Of a stretch of DNA of 34,455 nt, positions 24,944-33,002 are shown piece after piece. The stretch is taken from contig CACNQV010000007.1 of NCBI GenBank assembly GCA_902622665.1, positions 1 through 34,455 on the forward strand, read 5' to 3'. The first letter of the stretch is position 1. Each line of letters opens with the position of its first letter. The translations under genes were made by a program, and so were the position numbers. The notes beneath the pieces were generated by a model. It ran no database searches. It was not told the DNA's origin and saw nothing but the letters and a program-made list of their open reading frames with translations. Source of the stretch: an uncultured Candidatus Actinomarina sp. (GTDB taxonomy: Bacteria; Actinomycetota; Acidimicrobiia; Actinomarinales; Actinomarinaceae).

Positions 24944-25007
24944 ATTCAGTCTTTTTTAAAAAAAACTCAATAAATTTAGGATTTTAAGACAAATCATATA
25001 AAAAAAC

Positions 25008-25040
25008 TATACTTATTACTAAGGAGTTTTACAAAAACTC
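25008..25040 (+). promoter_or_regulatory. HU promoter and 5'-leader hairpin
   Basis: TATACT (25008-25013) is a good -10, with a weak TTAAGA (24984-24989) 18 bp upstream. The predicted leader of about 45 bases contains a 7-bp stem GAGTTTT/AAAACTC (25024-25030 with 25034-25040, loop ACA). This hairpin takes in part of an AAGGAG (25021-25026) that is too far from the ATG to serve as its ribosome site. Confidence 0.45.
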
Positions 25041-25062
25041 AGTAGAGAAAGGCTAAACAGCT

Positions 25063-25335
25063 ATGAATAAAGATCAATTAGCAAGTGTTGTAGCAGCCGA
25101 AGTGGGGTTGTCACAATCTGATGCTAAAAGAGCTGTAGAGGCCGTGTTCGATGGCGTAACAAATGGTATGAAGAATGGCGACAAAGTTAGTGTTGCTGGT
25201 TTTGGTACTTTTGAGTCAAGATACAGGGCTGCAAGACAAGGCAGAAATCCAGCTACAGGAGAAACCATCCAAATTGCTGCGAAGAATGCCCCAGCTTTTA
25301 AAGCTGCAAAAGGATTAAAAGACGCTTTAAACTAA
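25063..25335 (+). CDS. hup: HU-family DNA-bending nucleoid protein
   Basis: Small basic dimeric protein (90 residues) that bends and compacts DNA. It begins MNKDQLASVVA and carries the signature GFGTFESRYRAARQGRNPATG with the beta-arm (RNP) that inserts into the minor groove. It lacks the long Lys/Ala-rich tail of mycobacterial and streptomycete HupB/HupS, as expected of a compact genome. AAAGG about ten bases before the ATG is the likely ribosome site. A terminator follows. Confidence 0.96.
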   Translation: MNKDQLASVVAAEVGLSQSDAKRAVEAVFDGVTNGMKNGDKVSVAGFGTFESRYRAARQGRNPATGETIQIAAKNAPAFKAAKGLKDALN

Positions 25336-25356
25336 AAGCACTTTTTATCAAATTTG

Positions 25357-25385
25357 AAAAGACGACGAAAGTCGTCTTTTCTTTT
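25357..25385. terminator. Terminator between HU and the facing sdh operon
   Basis: AAAAGACGAC (25357-25366) pairs with GTCGTCTTTT (25371-25380) around a GAAA loop, followed by C and a T run on the plus strand. It ends hup transcripts. On the minus strand the same stem ends in TTTT and may stop the sdh operon, which ends at 25385. Confidence 0.85.
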
Positions 25386-25660
25386 TATGAAGAAAGAATA
25401 CTGATATCCCCAGAAATTTTTACTTTTTCATTGAAAAGAAGATCTTCTGGATGTTTCTTTCCTTCAACAATCAATAATAAGTTTTCAGTAGATATTTTGA
25501 ATTTCAAAAACCTGTTACCTTCAACTGGTTTGTTTATTGGTTCGCAGCTATCAAGATTATATATTTTGTCAATATCTGTAATTTCAAAATATATTGATTT
25601 TAAATCAATATTACTATCGACAAGATCATTTTTGAATTGATTAAGGATATCTTCAATCAA
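25385..25660 (-). CDS. Small SCP2-like protein at the end of the sdh operon
   Basis: Unrecognised 91-residue protein. Its second half, with FKISTENLLLIVEG, KKHPEDLLFNEKVKISGD and ISIL, has the pattern of sterol-carrier-protein-2 domains (a beta strand, then D/E-x-LL-x-L-x-G, then LF-x-G-KLKI-GD). If correct it would bind a lipid or acyl-CoA in a small hydrophobic pocket. The start is TTG 25660, overlapping the sdhB stop by four bases, so it is probably translated with SdhB. No signal peptide or membrane helix is seen. A role in the succinate dehydrogenase complex or its lipid environment is speculative. Confidence 0.65.
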   Translation of the reverse strand: MIEDILNQFKNDLVDSNIDLKSIYFEITDIDKIYNLDSCEPINKPVEGNRFLKFKISTENLLLIVEGKKHPEDLLFNEKVKISGDISILSS

Positions 25661-26352
25661 TTGATTGTGAGTGTTTGTCTTTTAACATCTTCTATAGCTT
25701 TAGTAACTTGTATACCACGAGGGCAAGCAGACGTACAATTGAATGCAGTTCTACATCTAAATGCACCATCTACATCTTTTAATATTTCAAGTCTTTGTTT
25801 AGAAGCATTGTCTCTGGAATCAAAAACAAACCTATGTGCATTTACAATCGCTGCCGGTCCCACATAGGTATCAGCAGTCCAAAAAACAGGACAGCTTGTT
25901 GTACATGCGGCACACAGTATACATTTTGTAGTATCTTCAAACCTATCTCTATCTTCTGGAGACTGAAGCCTCTCTCTTTCACCAGGCTCAGTATCATTTA
26001 CAAGATAAGGCATTACTTTTTTGTATGAATCAAAAAAAGAATCCATATTTACTACTAAATCTTTTACAACAGGCAGACCTCTGATAGGTTCAATTTTAAT
26101 TGGTGTACTGACTTCTTTAACAAGAACCTGACAAGCAAGCATATTTTCGCCATTCACAACCATGGCATCAGATCCACATACTCCATGAGCGCAGGACCTT
26201 CTAAATGCTAAACTTCCATCGTCGAACCATTTTACTTTGTGAAGTAAGTCTAATATTCTTTCATCAGGATCAGCTTCTAGAATGTATTCTTCCCAATGAC
26301 CTTTTCTATCAGTCTCAGGATTGTATCTCAAAATATTAACTTTGACATCCAT
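25657..26352 (-). CDS. sdhB: Succinate dehydrogenase iron-sulfur subunit
   Basis: Carries electrons from the flavoprotein to quinone through three clusters. The 231 residues contain the [2Fe-2S] ligands in RRSCAHGVCGSDAM and MLAC, the [4Fe-4S] ligands in CILCAACTTSCP and the [3Fe-4S] ligands in CRTAFNCTSACPRGI. All expected cysteines are present. It begins inside the stop codon of sdhA (TAATG) and overlaps the SCP2-like gene. Confidence 0.96.
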   Translation of the reverse strand: MDVKVNILRYNPETDRKGHWEEYILEADPDERILDLLHKVKWFDDGSLAFRRSCAHGVCGSDAMVVNGENMLACQVLVKEVSTPIKIEPIRGLPVVKDLVVNMDSFFDSYKKVMPYLVNDTEPGERERLQSPEDRDRFEDTTKCILCAACTTSCPVFWTADTYVGPAAIVNAHRFVFDSRDNASKQRLEILKDVDGAFRCRTAFNCTSACPRGIQVTKAIEDVKRQTLTIN

Positions 26353-28094
26353 TAGTACTTTCTTTCCTTAGGTTCATAATTTCCAAGTTCAACATCTTTA
26401 TATTCTAGCTTAACTGATGCATCATTTTTGAATGCAAATGAATGCTTAAGCCAGTTTTTGTCATCTCTTTCAACGTGATCGACCCTTGAGTGAGCTCCTC
26501 TACTTTCTTTTCTATGAAGTGCACTTGCAACAGTTGTATCTGACATATCAAGTAAGTACTCAAGTTCAATTGCTTCCAAAAGCTCTGTGTTAAAAACTTT
26601 TCCTTTATCTGAAATAGTAACGTTTTGATATCTATCACGAAGGTCTGTAAGTATTTCTGTTTGTTTTTCTAAACTCTCCTCTGTTCTAAATATTTTGGCA
26701 TTTTCCTCCATAGTATCTTGTAATTCTTCTCGTATTCTTGGGACTGAAAATTCTAAGTTGTGATCTTTGTCCATTAAGTTTTCTATTTTATTTGTTAAGT
26801 CTTCTGCAGCATTTTCAGAGAGTGCCATAGGTTTAGTAGAAGAAACATAATCAACCATGCTTTGACCTGCCCTTTTACCAAAAACTACTATATCTAGTAG
26901 TGAATTTGTTCCTAATCTATTTGCGCCGTGTACACTTACACACGCTGATTCGCCAGCAGAATACACTCCAGGAAGGACAGTGCCAGTGGCATCACTTAAA
27001 ACCCTTGCATTAACATCAGTTGGAATACCTCCCATGGCGTAATGTGCAGTTGGTTGTACTGGAATTGGCTCATTAATAGGTTCAATTTTTACGTACGTTC
27101 TTACAAAATCAGTTATGTCAGGAAGTTTTTGTTTGATTGTTTCAGCGCCAAGGTGTGTTAAGTCTAGATATACAAAATCATTATTTGGGCCCGCACCATT
27201 TCCCTCACTAATTTCTGTGGCAATTGCACGAGAAACCATATCTCTTGGAGCCAAGTCTTTGATAGAGGGCGCATATCTCTCCATAAATCTTTCACCATCT
27301 TTATTCCTTAAAATACCACCCTCTCCACGTGCAGCTTCTGACAACAATATTCCTAGTCTATATATCCCAGTAGGGTGGAATTGATAAAATTCCATATCTT
27401 CAAGAGGAATTCCTTTTTGATATAAAATCCCAGGACCATCGCCAGTGAGTGAATGAGCGTTCGAGCTAACTTTATAAATTTTTCCAAAACCTCCAGTTGC
27501 AAAAGTTACTGCTCTAGCTTCAAAAATATGAATATTGCCTGTTGCAATTTCATATGCAATAACACCTTTACAAACTCCATCATCAATTTTTATATCTAAT
27601 ACTTGAAACTCATCAAAAAAAGTAACACCCATTGATACGCACTTTTGATACAAAGTTTGTAAAATCATGTGACCCGTTCTGTCGGCAGCATAGCAAGCTC
27701 TGAAGGCCGGCGCCTCACCTTCTTTTACAGTATGACCACCAAACCTTCTTTGTGCTATTTTTCCATTTTCTAATCTGCTAAAAGGCAAGCCCCAGTGTTC
27801 TAACTCAACAACAGAATCTATTGCTTCTTTGCAAAGAATATCTACAGCAGGTTGATCTGCTAAGTAATCAGAACCCTTAACTGTATCAAATGCATGCCAA
27901 TTCCAATTATCTTCTTCTACATTCGCTAGAGCGGCACTCATGCCACCTTGAGCAGCTCCGGTATGCGATCTAGTAGGGTAAAGTTTTGTAATCACTGCAA
28001 GCTTCATGTGAGGAGCTGCCTCAATCGCTGCCCTTAAACCTGCTCCACCTGCTCCAACAATTACACCATCAAATGAATGCTTTATAACCTTCAT
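26352..28094 (-). CDS. sdhA: Succinate dehydrogenase flavoprotein subunit
   Basis: Oxidises succinate to fumarate with covalently bound FAD. The 580 residues begin MKVIKHSFDGVIVGAGGAGL (FAD-binding Rossmann loop). SHTGAAQGG holds the FAD-linking His. YQFHPTGIY, ARGEGGIL and the HYAMGGIPT block with catalytic residues follow, and GANRLGTNSLLD closes the FAD domain. The ATG at 28094 is chosen because GAGGGA lies five bases before it, it overlaps the sdhD stop as ATGA, and the protein then begins where the family does; the frame remains open upstream through sdhD but has no family match there. Confidence 0.96.
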   Translation of the reverse strand: MKVIKHSFDGVIVGAGGAGLRAAIEAAPHMKLAVITKLYPTRSHTGAAQGGMSAALANVEEDNWNWHAFDTVKGSDYLADQPAVDILCKEAIDSVVELEHWGLPFSRLENGKIAQRRFGGHTVKEGEAPAFRACYAADRTGHMILQTLYQKCVSMGVTFFDEFQVLDIKIDDGVCKGVIAYEIATGNIHIFEARAVTFATGGFGKIYKVSSNAHSLTGDGPGILYQKGIPLEDMEFYQFHPTGIYRLGILLSEAARGEGGILRNKDGERFMERYAPSIKDLAPRDMVSRAIATEISEGNGAGPNNDFVYLDLTHLGAETIKQKLPDITDFVRTYVKIEPINEPIPVQPTAHYAMGGIPTDVNARVLSDATGTVLPGVYSAGESACVSVHGANRLGTNSLLDIVVFGKRAGQSMVDYVSSTKPMALSENAAEDLTNKIENLMDKDHNLEFSVPRIREELQDTMEENAKIFRTEESLEKQTEILTDLRDRYQNVTISDKGKVFNTELLEAIELEYLLDMSDTTVASALHRKESRGAHSRVDHVERDDKNWLKHSFAFKNDASVKLEYKDVELGNYEPKERKY

Positions 28095-28489
28095 ACTTCC
28101 CTCACGAAGGCCACTAATACATAAGTTCCTAATATAAAAAAAGCAGTTGATGTAAAGTACAATCCATACAAAGCAAGTTGTCGGAATGTTTTGTTTGCGA
28201 TATTGTCGTGCATCACAATTCGGAGCCCATTCGTTCCGTGGAGGATACTTAATGTTAATAAAAGCCAATCAAATGTTCTCCAGTAAGGGGTATCCCATCT
28301 TGCTGCTACAAATTCGTAATCCAAGTTGAGTGTGTCATTAAAAACATGCATTATAAACATATGACCTGCAGCCAAAAGAACAAGAAATAAACCACTAATT
28401 CTCATAAAAAACCAAGCATATAATTCAAAGTTAGTACCACCAATAGGCGGTGTTCTTCTTCCCCAATCAGTTCTTTTTACCGACTTCAT
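28091..28489 (-). CDS. sdhD: Succinate dehydrogenase membrane anchor subunit
   Basis: Membrane anchor helping to bind haem and quinone. The 132-residue product has a polar N-terminus (VKRTDWGRRTPP) and three membrane helices at about 26-46, 75-95 and 104-126. Helix 1 has RISGLFLVLLAAGHMFIMH, with candidate haem-ligand histidines, and helix 2 ends in HGTNGLR. The ATG at 28489 overlaps the sdhC stop as ATGA; a TTG at 28501 is less likely. Confidence 0.88.
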   Translation of the reverse strand: MKSVKRTDWGRRTPPIGGTNFELYAWFFMRISGLFLVLLAAGHMFIMHVFNDTLNLDYEFVAARWDTPYWRTFDWLLLTLSILHGTNGLRIVMHDNIANKTFRQLALYGLYFTSTAFFILGTYVLVAFVREV

Positions 28490-28947
28490 TTTGTTTTCCA
28501 ATCTGGCAGTGGCCTGATCATACAGTCAACAATGGTTGTTCCTGCTGAACTTTTTTCTAAGCACAGTTCAAAGTAAGAATCTATCATTTTATATGTTGTA
28601 GGAACAAATATTGCAATAAAAACTATCATCGCAGAAATGTTTAATGCTTTTTGGTAATCAGATCCTTTACTCCAGAGATCAACAGCGATAATTCTTAAGC
28701 CATTGATTGCATGAGCCAGAACAGCTGCCATAAGCCCAACTTCTCCAATACGAAAATAAAAATTTTTGTAAATAGCTTCTGCGCCTTCATATATTTCTGG
28801 ACCTGCAAGTATTAATGCAGTTGATATGATGTGAAGTAAAAGATAGCCAAATAGTGCTACTCCTGTAATCCTATGAAATAGGTACAACCACATACCGGTT
28901 CTACCTTTATAAACAGAACCAGTAGAAACAATATCTTGATAAGCCAT
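28486..28947 (-). CDS. sdhC: Succinate dehydrogenase cytochrome b subunit
   Basis: First gene of the sdh operon: a 153-residue, three-helix haem b protein. WLYLFHRITGVALFGYLLLH is the family signature, with the conserved HRxTG and a haem-ligand His. A second His-containing helix has AHAINGLR. A C-terminal extension of about 30 residues (LEKSSAGTT to the end) is polar. An AGGA about nine bases before the ATG may be the ribosome site, or GATAAT five bases before it may make this another leaderless start. Confidence 0.9.
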   Translation of the reverse strand: MAYQDIVSTGSVYKGRTGMWLYLFHRITGVALFGYLLLHIISTALILAGPEIYEGAEAIYKNFYFRIGEVGLMAAVLAHAINGLRIIAVDLWSKGSDYQKALNISAMIVFIAIFVPTTYKMIDSYFELCLEKSSAGTTIVDCMIRPLPDWKTK

Positions 28948-29002
28948 ATGTAATTATCCTATATTACCAAAATAACTATTAATTATTTAGACAATTCACC
29001 CC

Positions 29003-29050
29003 TTGACAATAAAGAATAGGGGTAATAAATTACACTTATGTAATTTACAT
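29003..29050 (+). promoter_or_regulatory. whiB promoter with overlapping palindromes
   Basis: TTGACA (29003-29008), a 17-bp spacer and TAAATT (29026-29031) form the best sigma-70-like promoter in the window. Two palindromes overlap its -10 and start site: AAATTACA-CTTA-TGTAATTT (29027-29046) and ATGTAA-T-TTACAT (29038-29050). This looks like an operator, possibly for autoregulation or a GntR-type repressor; the regulator is unknown. Confidence 0.55.
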
Positions 29051-29062
29051 TAAGGAGATAGG

Positions 29063-29344
29063 GTGGAGCTAAAAATTATAGATGAGTTGATTGGCGGAAT
29101 GCCTTCTTGGACCGAAGAAGCGAATTGTAAAGGTGCAGACGCAGATCTATTTTTTCCCGAAAGAGGAGCCTCCACAAGAAAAGCAAAAGCTATATGTAGA
29201 GCTTGTACAGTACAAGATGAGTGTCTTGAATATGCAGTTGAACAATCAGAAAAGTTTGGTATTTGGGGTGGCCTTTCTGAAAGAGAAAGAAGACGTATCA
29301 AAAGACAACGTGCAGCTGAGTTTGATGTTAGAGATGTAGGTTAA
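29063..29344 (+). CDS. whiB: WhiB-family iron-sulfur transcription factor
   Basis: Actinobacteria-specific regulator that binds the housekeeping sigma factor through a [4Fe-4S] cluster. Four ligands are in the family spacing: Cys22, Cys45, Cys48 and Cys54 (C-x22-CxxC-x5-C). The GIWGGLSERERRR segment and a basic tail (RIKRQR) follow. The GTG at 29063 has AAGGAG five bases upstream. At 93 residues it is of normal length. It is the main evidence that the host is an actinobacterium. The stop overlaps the facing peroxiredoxin gene by four bases. Confidence 0.95.
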   Translation: MELKIIDELIGGMPSWTEEANCKGADADLFFPERGASTRKAKAICRACTVQDECLEYAVEQSEKFGIWGGLSERERRRIKRQRAAEFDVRDVG

Positions 29345-29796
29345 ATTCCAAAACTTTCTGAGTATTCGCTAAAGTCTCTTTCAACACCTATCTCATCACT
29401 CTTTATTATTTCAGTGATTACATTTTCTTCATTTGTAATAAATGTATATCTCAAAGATATACCGGCACCATCATGAAAACATCCAAATTTTTTAGCTGCT
29501 TCACCATGTGGCCAAAAATCAGATAAAATAGGAAACTCAATATTGTAATGTGCAGCCCAAGCTCTGTTGGTAGGGCTTGCACCTACTGTTACTAGTACTG
29601 TATTTGTATCTTCTTTTATGAAAGATTCTTGATAATCTCTTAATTCACAGATTTCTTTGTCACAAACACTACTAAAAGGAAATGGCATAAAGACAAACAT
29701 TGTTTTTTGACCTAAAAAGTCTTTGTCGCTATATTTCGTTTTGTCGTGATTGTATAATTCAAATTCTGGTATTTGGTCTCCGATATTTAATGACAT
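29341..29796 (-). CDS. AhpE-like 1-Cys peroxiredoxin
   Basis: Reduces peroxides through an active-site cysteine. The 151 residues start MSLNIGDQIPEFEL, and the active site reads PFPFSSVCDKEICELRD, with the peroxidatic Cys in S-x-x-C where Thr is usual. A second Cys four residues later and a Cys in KKFGCFHDG could act as resolving thiols. The ATG at 29796 is chosen for its spacing from AAAGGA (seven bases); an ATG two codons upstream is too close to that ribosome site. It lies downstream of the zincin-like gene on the same strand. Confidence 0.88.
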   Translation of the reverse strand: MSLNIGDQIPEFELYNHDKTKYSDKDFLGQKTMFVFMPFPFSSVCDKEICELRDYQESFIKEDTNTVLVTVGASPTNRAWAAHYNIEFPILSDFWPHGEAAKKFGCFHDGAGISLRYTFITNEENVITEIIKSDEIGVERDFSEYSESFGI

Positions 29797-29839
29797 ATGC
29801 ATATCCTTTCTTAATAAGTCAATGTTAGCCAAGTTAAAT

Positions 29840-30880
29840 TTAAATAGGAGGTAACGAAGTTCTCGCTGCCCAAGAAATTGGATCTTCAATTTCTGAAGAT
29901 GAAGGAATAAGATCAATATCTGCCAATATATCAAGTGTGGAATATTGACTTTCACTTTCTTTTAGATAGTTTATGAAACTTTCTGATTTTTCATCATAAT
30001 TTGAGATCTTGTTTTCAAAATCATTGATATTTTCATCCGTTCCAACTAGATCTAAATCTGCGACTAAATTTATAATGCTGGGATCTATATAGTTTAAAAA
30101 ATCTTTAGTAGTACTTTTTATTACTTGTCTATAAAAACTTAATGGTGCAAATATTGAATCAAATATTGAATCAAAGTTTAGATTGTTTAACTCTGGTATA
30201 TTTGAAAATATTTCTTCTGGATTTGAAAAACTCGTAGGATCTATATCTGGTTTCATTTCATCTAAGCTTTCAATTAGGCTCTCGTTACTCTTTTTCATTT
30301 GTTCAAGCACGAATAAAAAAGGAGCATTAAACTTTCCTAAAGCCAGCGAGATAAATTCTAAAGCCATTAACGCCATTGTGGCCTCTTTATCATCAACTTC
30401 AAATTTAGTAATTCTTGATTCAAAATTTAATTTATTGATTGCAAGACTTTTACTTCTAGGGAGAATTATTCCAAAATGACTAAGCCCCCAAGTATTTTTA
30501 CTGAGGAATCCAGAGATATTTCCTAGCTGCATACCGATTAAAGATGACTGTGCACCACCTAAATTGAATGGACCAGAATTAGATATATTTAAATTACTAA
30601 AGTCAAAATGTTTTACTGACTCTAAGAACCAATTTCCATACTCTTTAGAATTTAGTATTCTCAAATTTTCGATATTTTCATACGGAACGTCTAGAGACTG
30701 ATTGTTTAGCTGGATTGCTCTAAAGATTTCATCATAATTCATCTCGCTATTTGAAAATAAAAAATTTTCTTCAGTTTCTTTATTGATGTGGTTATTTATT
30801 TGAGAAGCTAAATTCCAATTTACGTCATCATCGTCATTATTAAATAAATTAAATAGTTGAGAAAAAATATCGTCAGACAT
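29840..30880 (-). CDS. Zincin-like (DUF2342-type) protein, apparently lacking the catalytic His motif
   Basis: A 346-residue protein resembling the actinobacterial zincin_2/DUF2342 group. Seen are an acidic start (DDIFSQLFNLFNNDDDD), NWNLA, SLIGMQLGNISGFLSKNTWG, GIILPRS, a helix EATMALMALEFISLALGKF at the place of the family's E-x-x-H helix, and a C-terminal DLIPSSSEIEDP like the DLLP-DLDDP tail of the group. The His of the metal motif is absent, so a metalloprotease activity is doubtful. It starts inside the end of the HtrA gene (overlap of eight bases) and is probably co-transcribed with it. The family call is by pattern and moderate. Confidence 0.55.
   Translation of the reverse strand: MSDDIFSQLFNLFNNDDDDVNWNLASQINNHINKETEENFLFSNSEMNYDEIFRAIQLNNQSLDVPYENIENLRILNSKEYGNWFLESVKHFDFSNLNISNSGPFNLGGAQSSLIGMQLGNISGFLSKNTWGLSHFGIILPRSKSLAINKLNFESRITKFEVDDKEATMALMALEFISLALGKFNAPFLFVLEQMKKSNESLIESLDEMKPDIDPTSFSNPEEIFSNIPELNNLNFDSIFDSIFAPLSFYRQVIKSTTKDFLNYIDPSIINLVADLDLVGTDENINDFENKISNYDEKSESFINYLKESESQYSTLDILADIDLIPSSSEIEDPISWAARTSLPPI
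30149..30172. repeat. 12-bp tandem duplication inside the zincin-like gene
   Basis: AAATATTGAATC occurs twice in a row and encodes the doubled DSIF in the protein. It looks like a recent in-frame slippage event. Confidence 0.8.
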
Positions 30881-32081
30881 CAGAAGGTCGTAGATCCAAC
30901 TCAAAAACAAGCATTATTGTTTGTGAGTTTCTAAGTATTTCTATTTCAACAGTATCACCGGCTCGTTTTTGCCTTAATACTGTAATTAAACCATCTAATG
31001 TTTTTACATTTATTCCATTAATTTTTTTGATAATGTCACCAGGCAGTGCCCCGGCTTTTCCGATTGCAAATACTTCATTTCCTGGACCATAAAGTTCCTG
31101 AATTATGACTCCAGAGAATACCCTTGCTCCATCGTCTGCAATGTCAAAATGTTGTGCGCCTAAAATTCCAAGAAAAGCGTGTAAAATGTTTCCATCTTTA
31201 AGTAGATCATCTGCTATTCCTAGCGCTAAATTAACTGGAACAGCAAATCCTAATCCTTCTGCACCCACATCAGCAGTAGCAATTGCAGTAGTTATGCCAA
31301 TCAATTCTCCATTACTATTAATTAAGGCACCTCCACTTGAACCTCTTGTTATAGGAGCATCGGTCTGAATCAAGCCAAATAAGGTAACTCCAGAATTCAT
31401 TACTTCTCCGCCTACGTCTAGCCTTCTTTCTAGCGCTGAAACAACCCCAGTAGTTACAGTAGGTGCAGCACCCAAAGTTAATGGGTGGCCAATAGCAACT
31501 GCAAGGTCACCGACCTTGAGAGCTTCACTATTACCGATTGATATTGGTACTAAATTTGATGCAGTAATTTTTAACAATCCAATATCTGTTAGTCTATCGG
31601 ATCCAATGATCTCACTTTCATACATTCTCCCATCTTCAAAGATAACCCTTACTTGTGTTGAGTTGTCGATAACATGGTGGTTAGTCATTATTAAACCGTC
31701 TTCGGATATAACAACTCCTGATCCTCCACCATTGGGTAAAAATTCTCCATCTTCTGAGATATTTCCAACTTGAACTTGAACAATTGTTTTTGTAGCTAGC
31801 TCAGCTATTGATACTATTTCTGTTGAGTCTACTCTTGGCATTACTAATTCTTTTTCAGTAATAGTTTCTGTTATTGTTACCGGTTCCGGAATGACAATCT
31901 CTTCTTCGTCAAACAACCCAAACAAAAATAAAAATGATAGAACTATTCCACTTGAAATTAATGAGGCCCCAAAAATAATATTTATAGAGCTTTTTTCTTT
32001 GTCAGATTTTTTTTCAATCAAATCAGAAATGTATTGTTCCTGTTCAAATAGTTCTTGTTGAGAAAAAATATCATCGTCCAT
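30873..32081 (-). CDS. htrA: HtrA/DegP-type trypsin-like protease with PDZ domain
   Basis: Membrane-anchored envelope protease or chaperone of 402 residues. A cytoplasmic N-terminus (1-32) precedes one membrane helix (about 33-56), a linker with TITETITEKE, the protease domain and one PDZ domain (about 300-395). The triad is visible: His in MTNHHVID, Asp in LTDIGLLKI and Ser in RGSSGGALIN. The usual GNSGG reads GSSGG, a tolerated variant. The ATG at 32081 is preferred over an upstream TTG-type extension because TATCAT (32089-32094, minus strand) lies seven bases before it, giving a leaderless start. Confidence 0.9.
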   Translation of the reverse strand: MDDDIFSQQELFEQEQYISDLIEKKSDKEKSSINIIFGASLISSGIVLSFLFLFGLFDEEEIVIPEPVTITETITEKELVMPRVDSTEIVSIAELATKTIVQVQVGNISEDGEFLPNGGGSGVVISEDGLIMTNHHVIDNSTQVRVIFEDGRMYESEIIGSDRLTDIGLLKITASNLVPISIGNSEALKVGDLAVAIGHPLTLGAAPTVTTGVVSALERRLDVGGEVMNSGVTLFGLIQTDAPITRGSSGGALINSNGELIGITTAIATADVGAEGLGFAVPVNLALGIADDLLKDGNILHAFLGILGAQHFDIADDGARVFSGVIIQELYGPGNEVFAIGKAGALPGDIIKKINGINVKTLDGLITVLRQKRAGDTVEIEILRNSQTIMLVFELDLRPSDV

Positions 32082-32174
32082 ATATCTAATGATAAATAGG
32101 CAATAATTGTAACTAATATTTGTAAGCAAAATTTTTACAAGGTTTCATGCTAATTTTTTTAAATTTTGTATAGG

Positions 32175-32203
32175 TTGAAAAAATTTACATGATTACTTAG
32201 AGT
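32175..32203 (+). promoter_or_regulatory. Promoter of the liv genes
   Basis: TTGAAA (32175-32180), 17 bp, then TAGAGT (32198-32203). The ATG of livF is ten bases further on, so the 5' leader would be only a few bases. Confidence 0.5.
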
Positions 32204-32213
32204 TATTAAGTAA

Positions 32214-33002
32214 ATGTTATCTGTTCAAAACCTTGAGGTTGTTTATCAGGATGTAATTCTTGTTCTCAGAGGAATATCTTTTGAAATACCAAAAGGAAAA
32301 ATAGTTGCATTATTAGGAAGTAATGGTTCTGGAAAAACAACAGTTATTAGATCTATTACTGGACTCTTAGATGTTCAAAATGGAGATATCACCAAGGGAA
32401 ATATAACAGTTGACGGTGATGATATTACTAATTTAAATCCTTCAAAAATTGTAGAAAAAGGTATTGCTCAAGTAATGGAGGGTAGAAGAATTTTTTCTGA
32501 ACTTTCTGTTGTTGAGAACCTTCGTTTAGGAGGCCATACTAATAGTTCAAATATTGAGAATAATATTGATAGAGTTCTCGATATGTTTCCAGCTTTAAAA
32601 GATAGACAAAAAGGTGAAGCGGGCTATCTTTCTGGAGGTGAGCAACAAATGTTAGCAATAGGTAGAGCACTTATGTCTGAGCCAGAATATCTTTTACTTG
32701 ACGAGCCAAGTTTAGGACTAGCGCCCAAGCTAGTAGATCAAATTGCTGAGTTGATTAAAGAGATCAACGAACAAGGAGTTACTGTGTTACTTGTAGAACA
32801 AAATGCAAATATGGCATTAAATATATCAGATCATGGATACATCATGGAAACAGGAAATATTGTCATGGATAATGACAGTCAAAAACTACTTAATGATGAA
32901 GACGTTAGGGAATTCTATTTAGGCTTAAATGCTGAAGGAACAAAAAGAAAATCTTTTAAAGATGTTAAGCATTACAAAAGAAAGAAGAGATGGTTGTCAT
33001 GA
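32214..33002 (+). CDS. livF: Branched-chain amino acid-type ABC transporter ATPase, LivF
   Basis: ATPase of a high-affinity amino acid or organic-acid importer. The 262 residues contain Walker A LLGSNGSGKTT, the LivF-specific QVMEGRRIFSELSVVENL, the signature LSGGEQQMLAIGRAL, Walker B LLLDEPSLGLAP and the switch LVEQNA. A basic C-terminal extension (from GTKRKSFKDV) of about 25 residues goes beyond the E. coli length. The gene ends in TGA overlapping the livG ATG. Permease and binding-protein genes are not in the window. Coupling to an acyl-CoA ligase suggests the substrate may be a carboxylic acid. Confidence 0.92.
   Translation: MLSVQNLEVVYQDVILVLRGISFEIPKGKIVALLGSNGSGKTTVIRSITGLLDVQNGDITKGNITVDGDDITNLNPSKIVEKGIAQVMEGRRIFSELSVVENLRLGGHTNSSNIENNIDRVLDMFPALKDRQKGEAGYLSGGEQQMLAIGRALMSEPEYLLLDEPSLGLAPKLVDQIAELIKEINEQGVTVLLVEQNANMALNISDHGYIMETGNIVMDNDSQKLLNDEDVREFYLGLNAEGTKRKSFKDVKHYKRKKRWLS

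Noticed and set aside
25024-25040. Hairpin in the HU leader as a terminator
   Set aside because: No T run follows the stem and it lies between a good -10 box and the HU start, so it is at most a leader structure.
28095-28268. Longer N-terminus for SdhA
   Set aside because: The open frame upstream of 28094 only mirrors sdhD in another frame; the family N-terminus and the ATGA overlap fit 28094.
29797-29955. Longer N-terminus for the peroxiredoxin
   Set aside because: The extra 53 residues run into the zincin-like gene and have no family match; the ribosome site fits ATG 29796.
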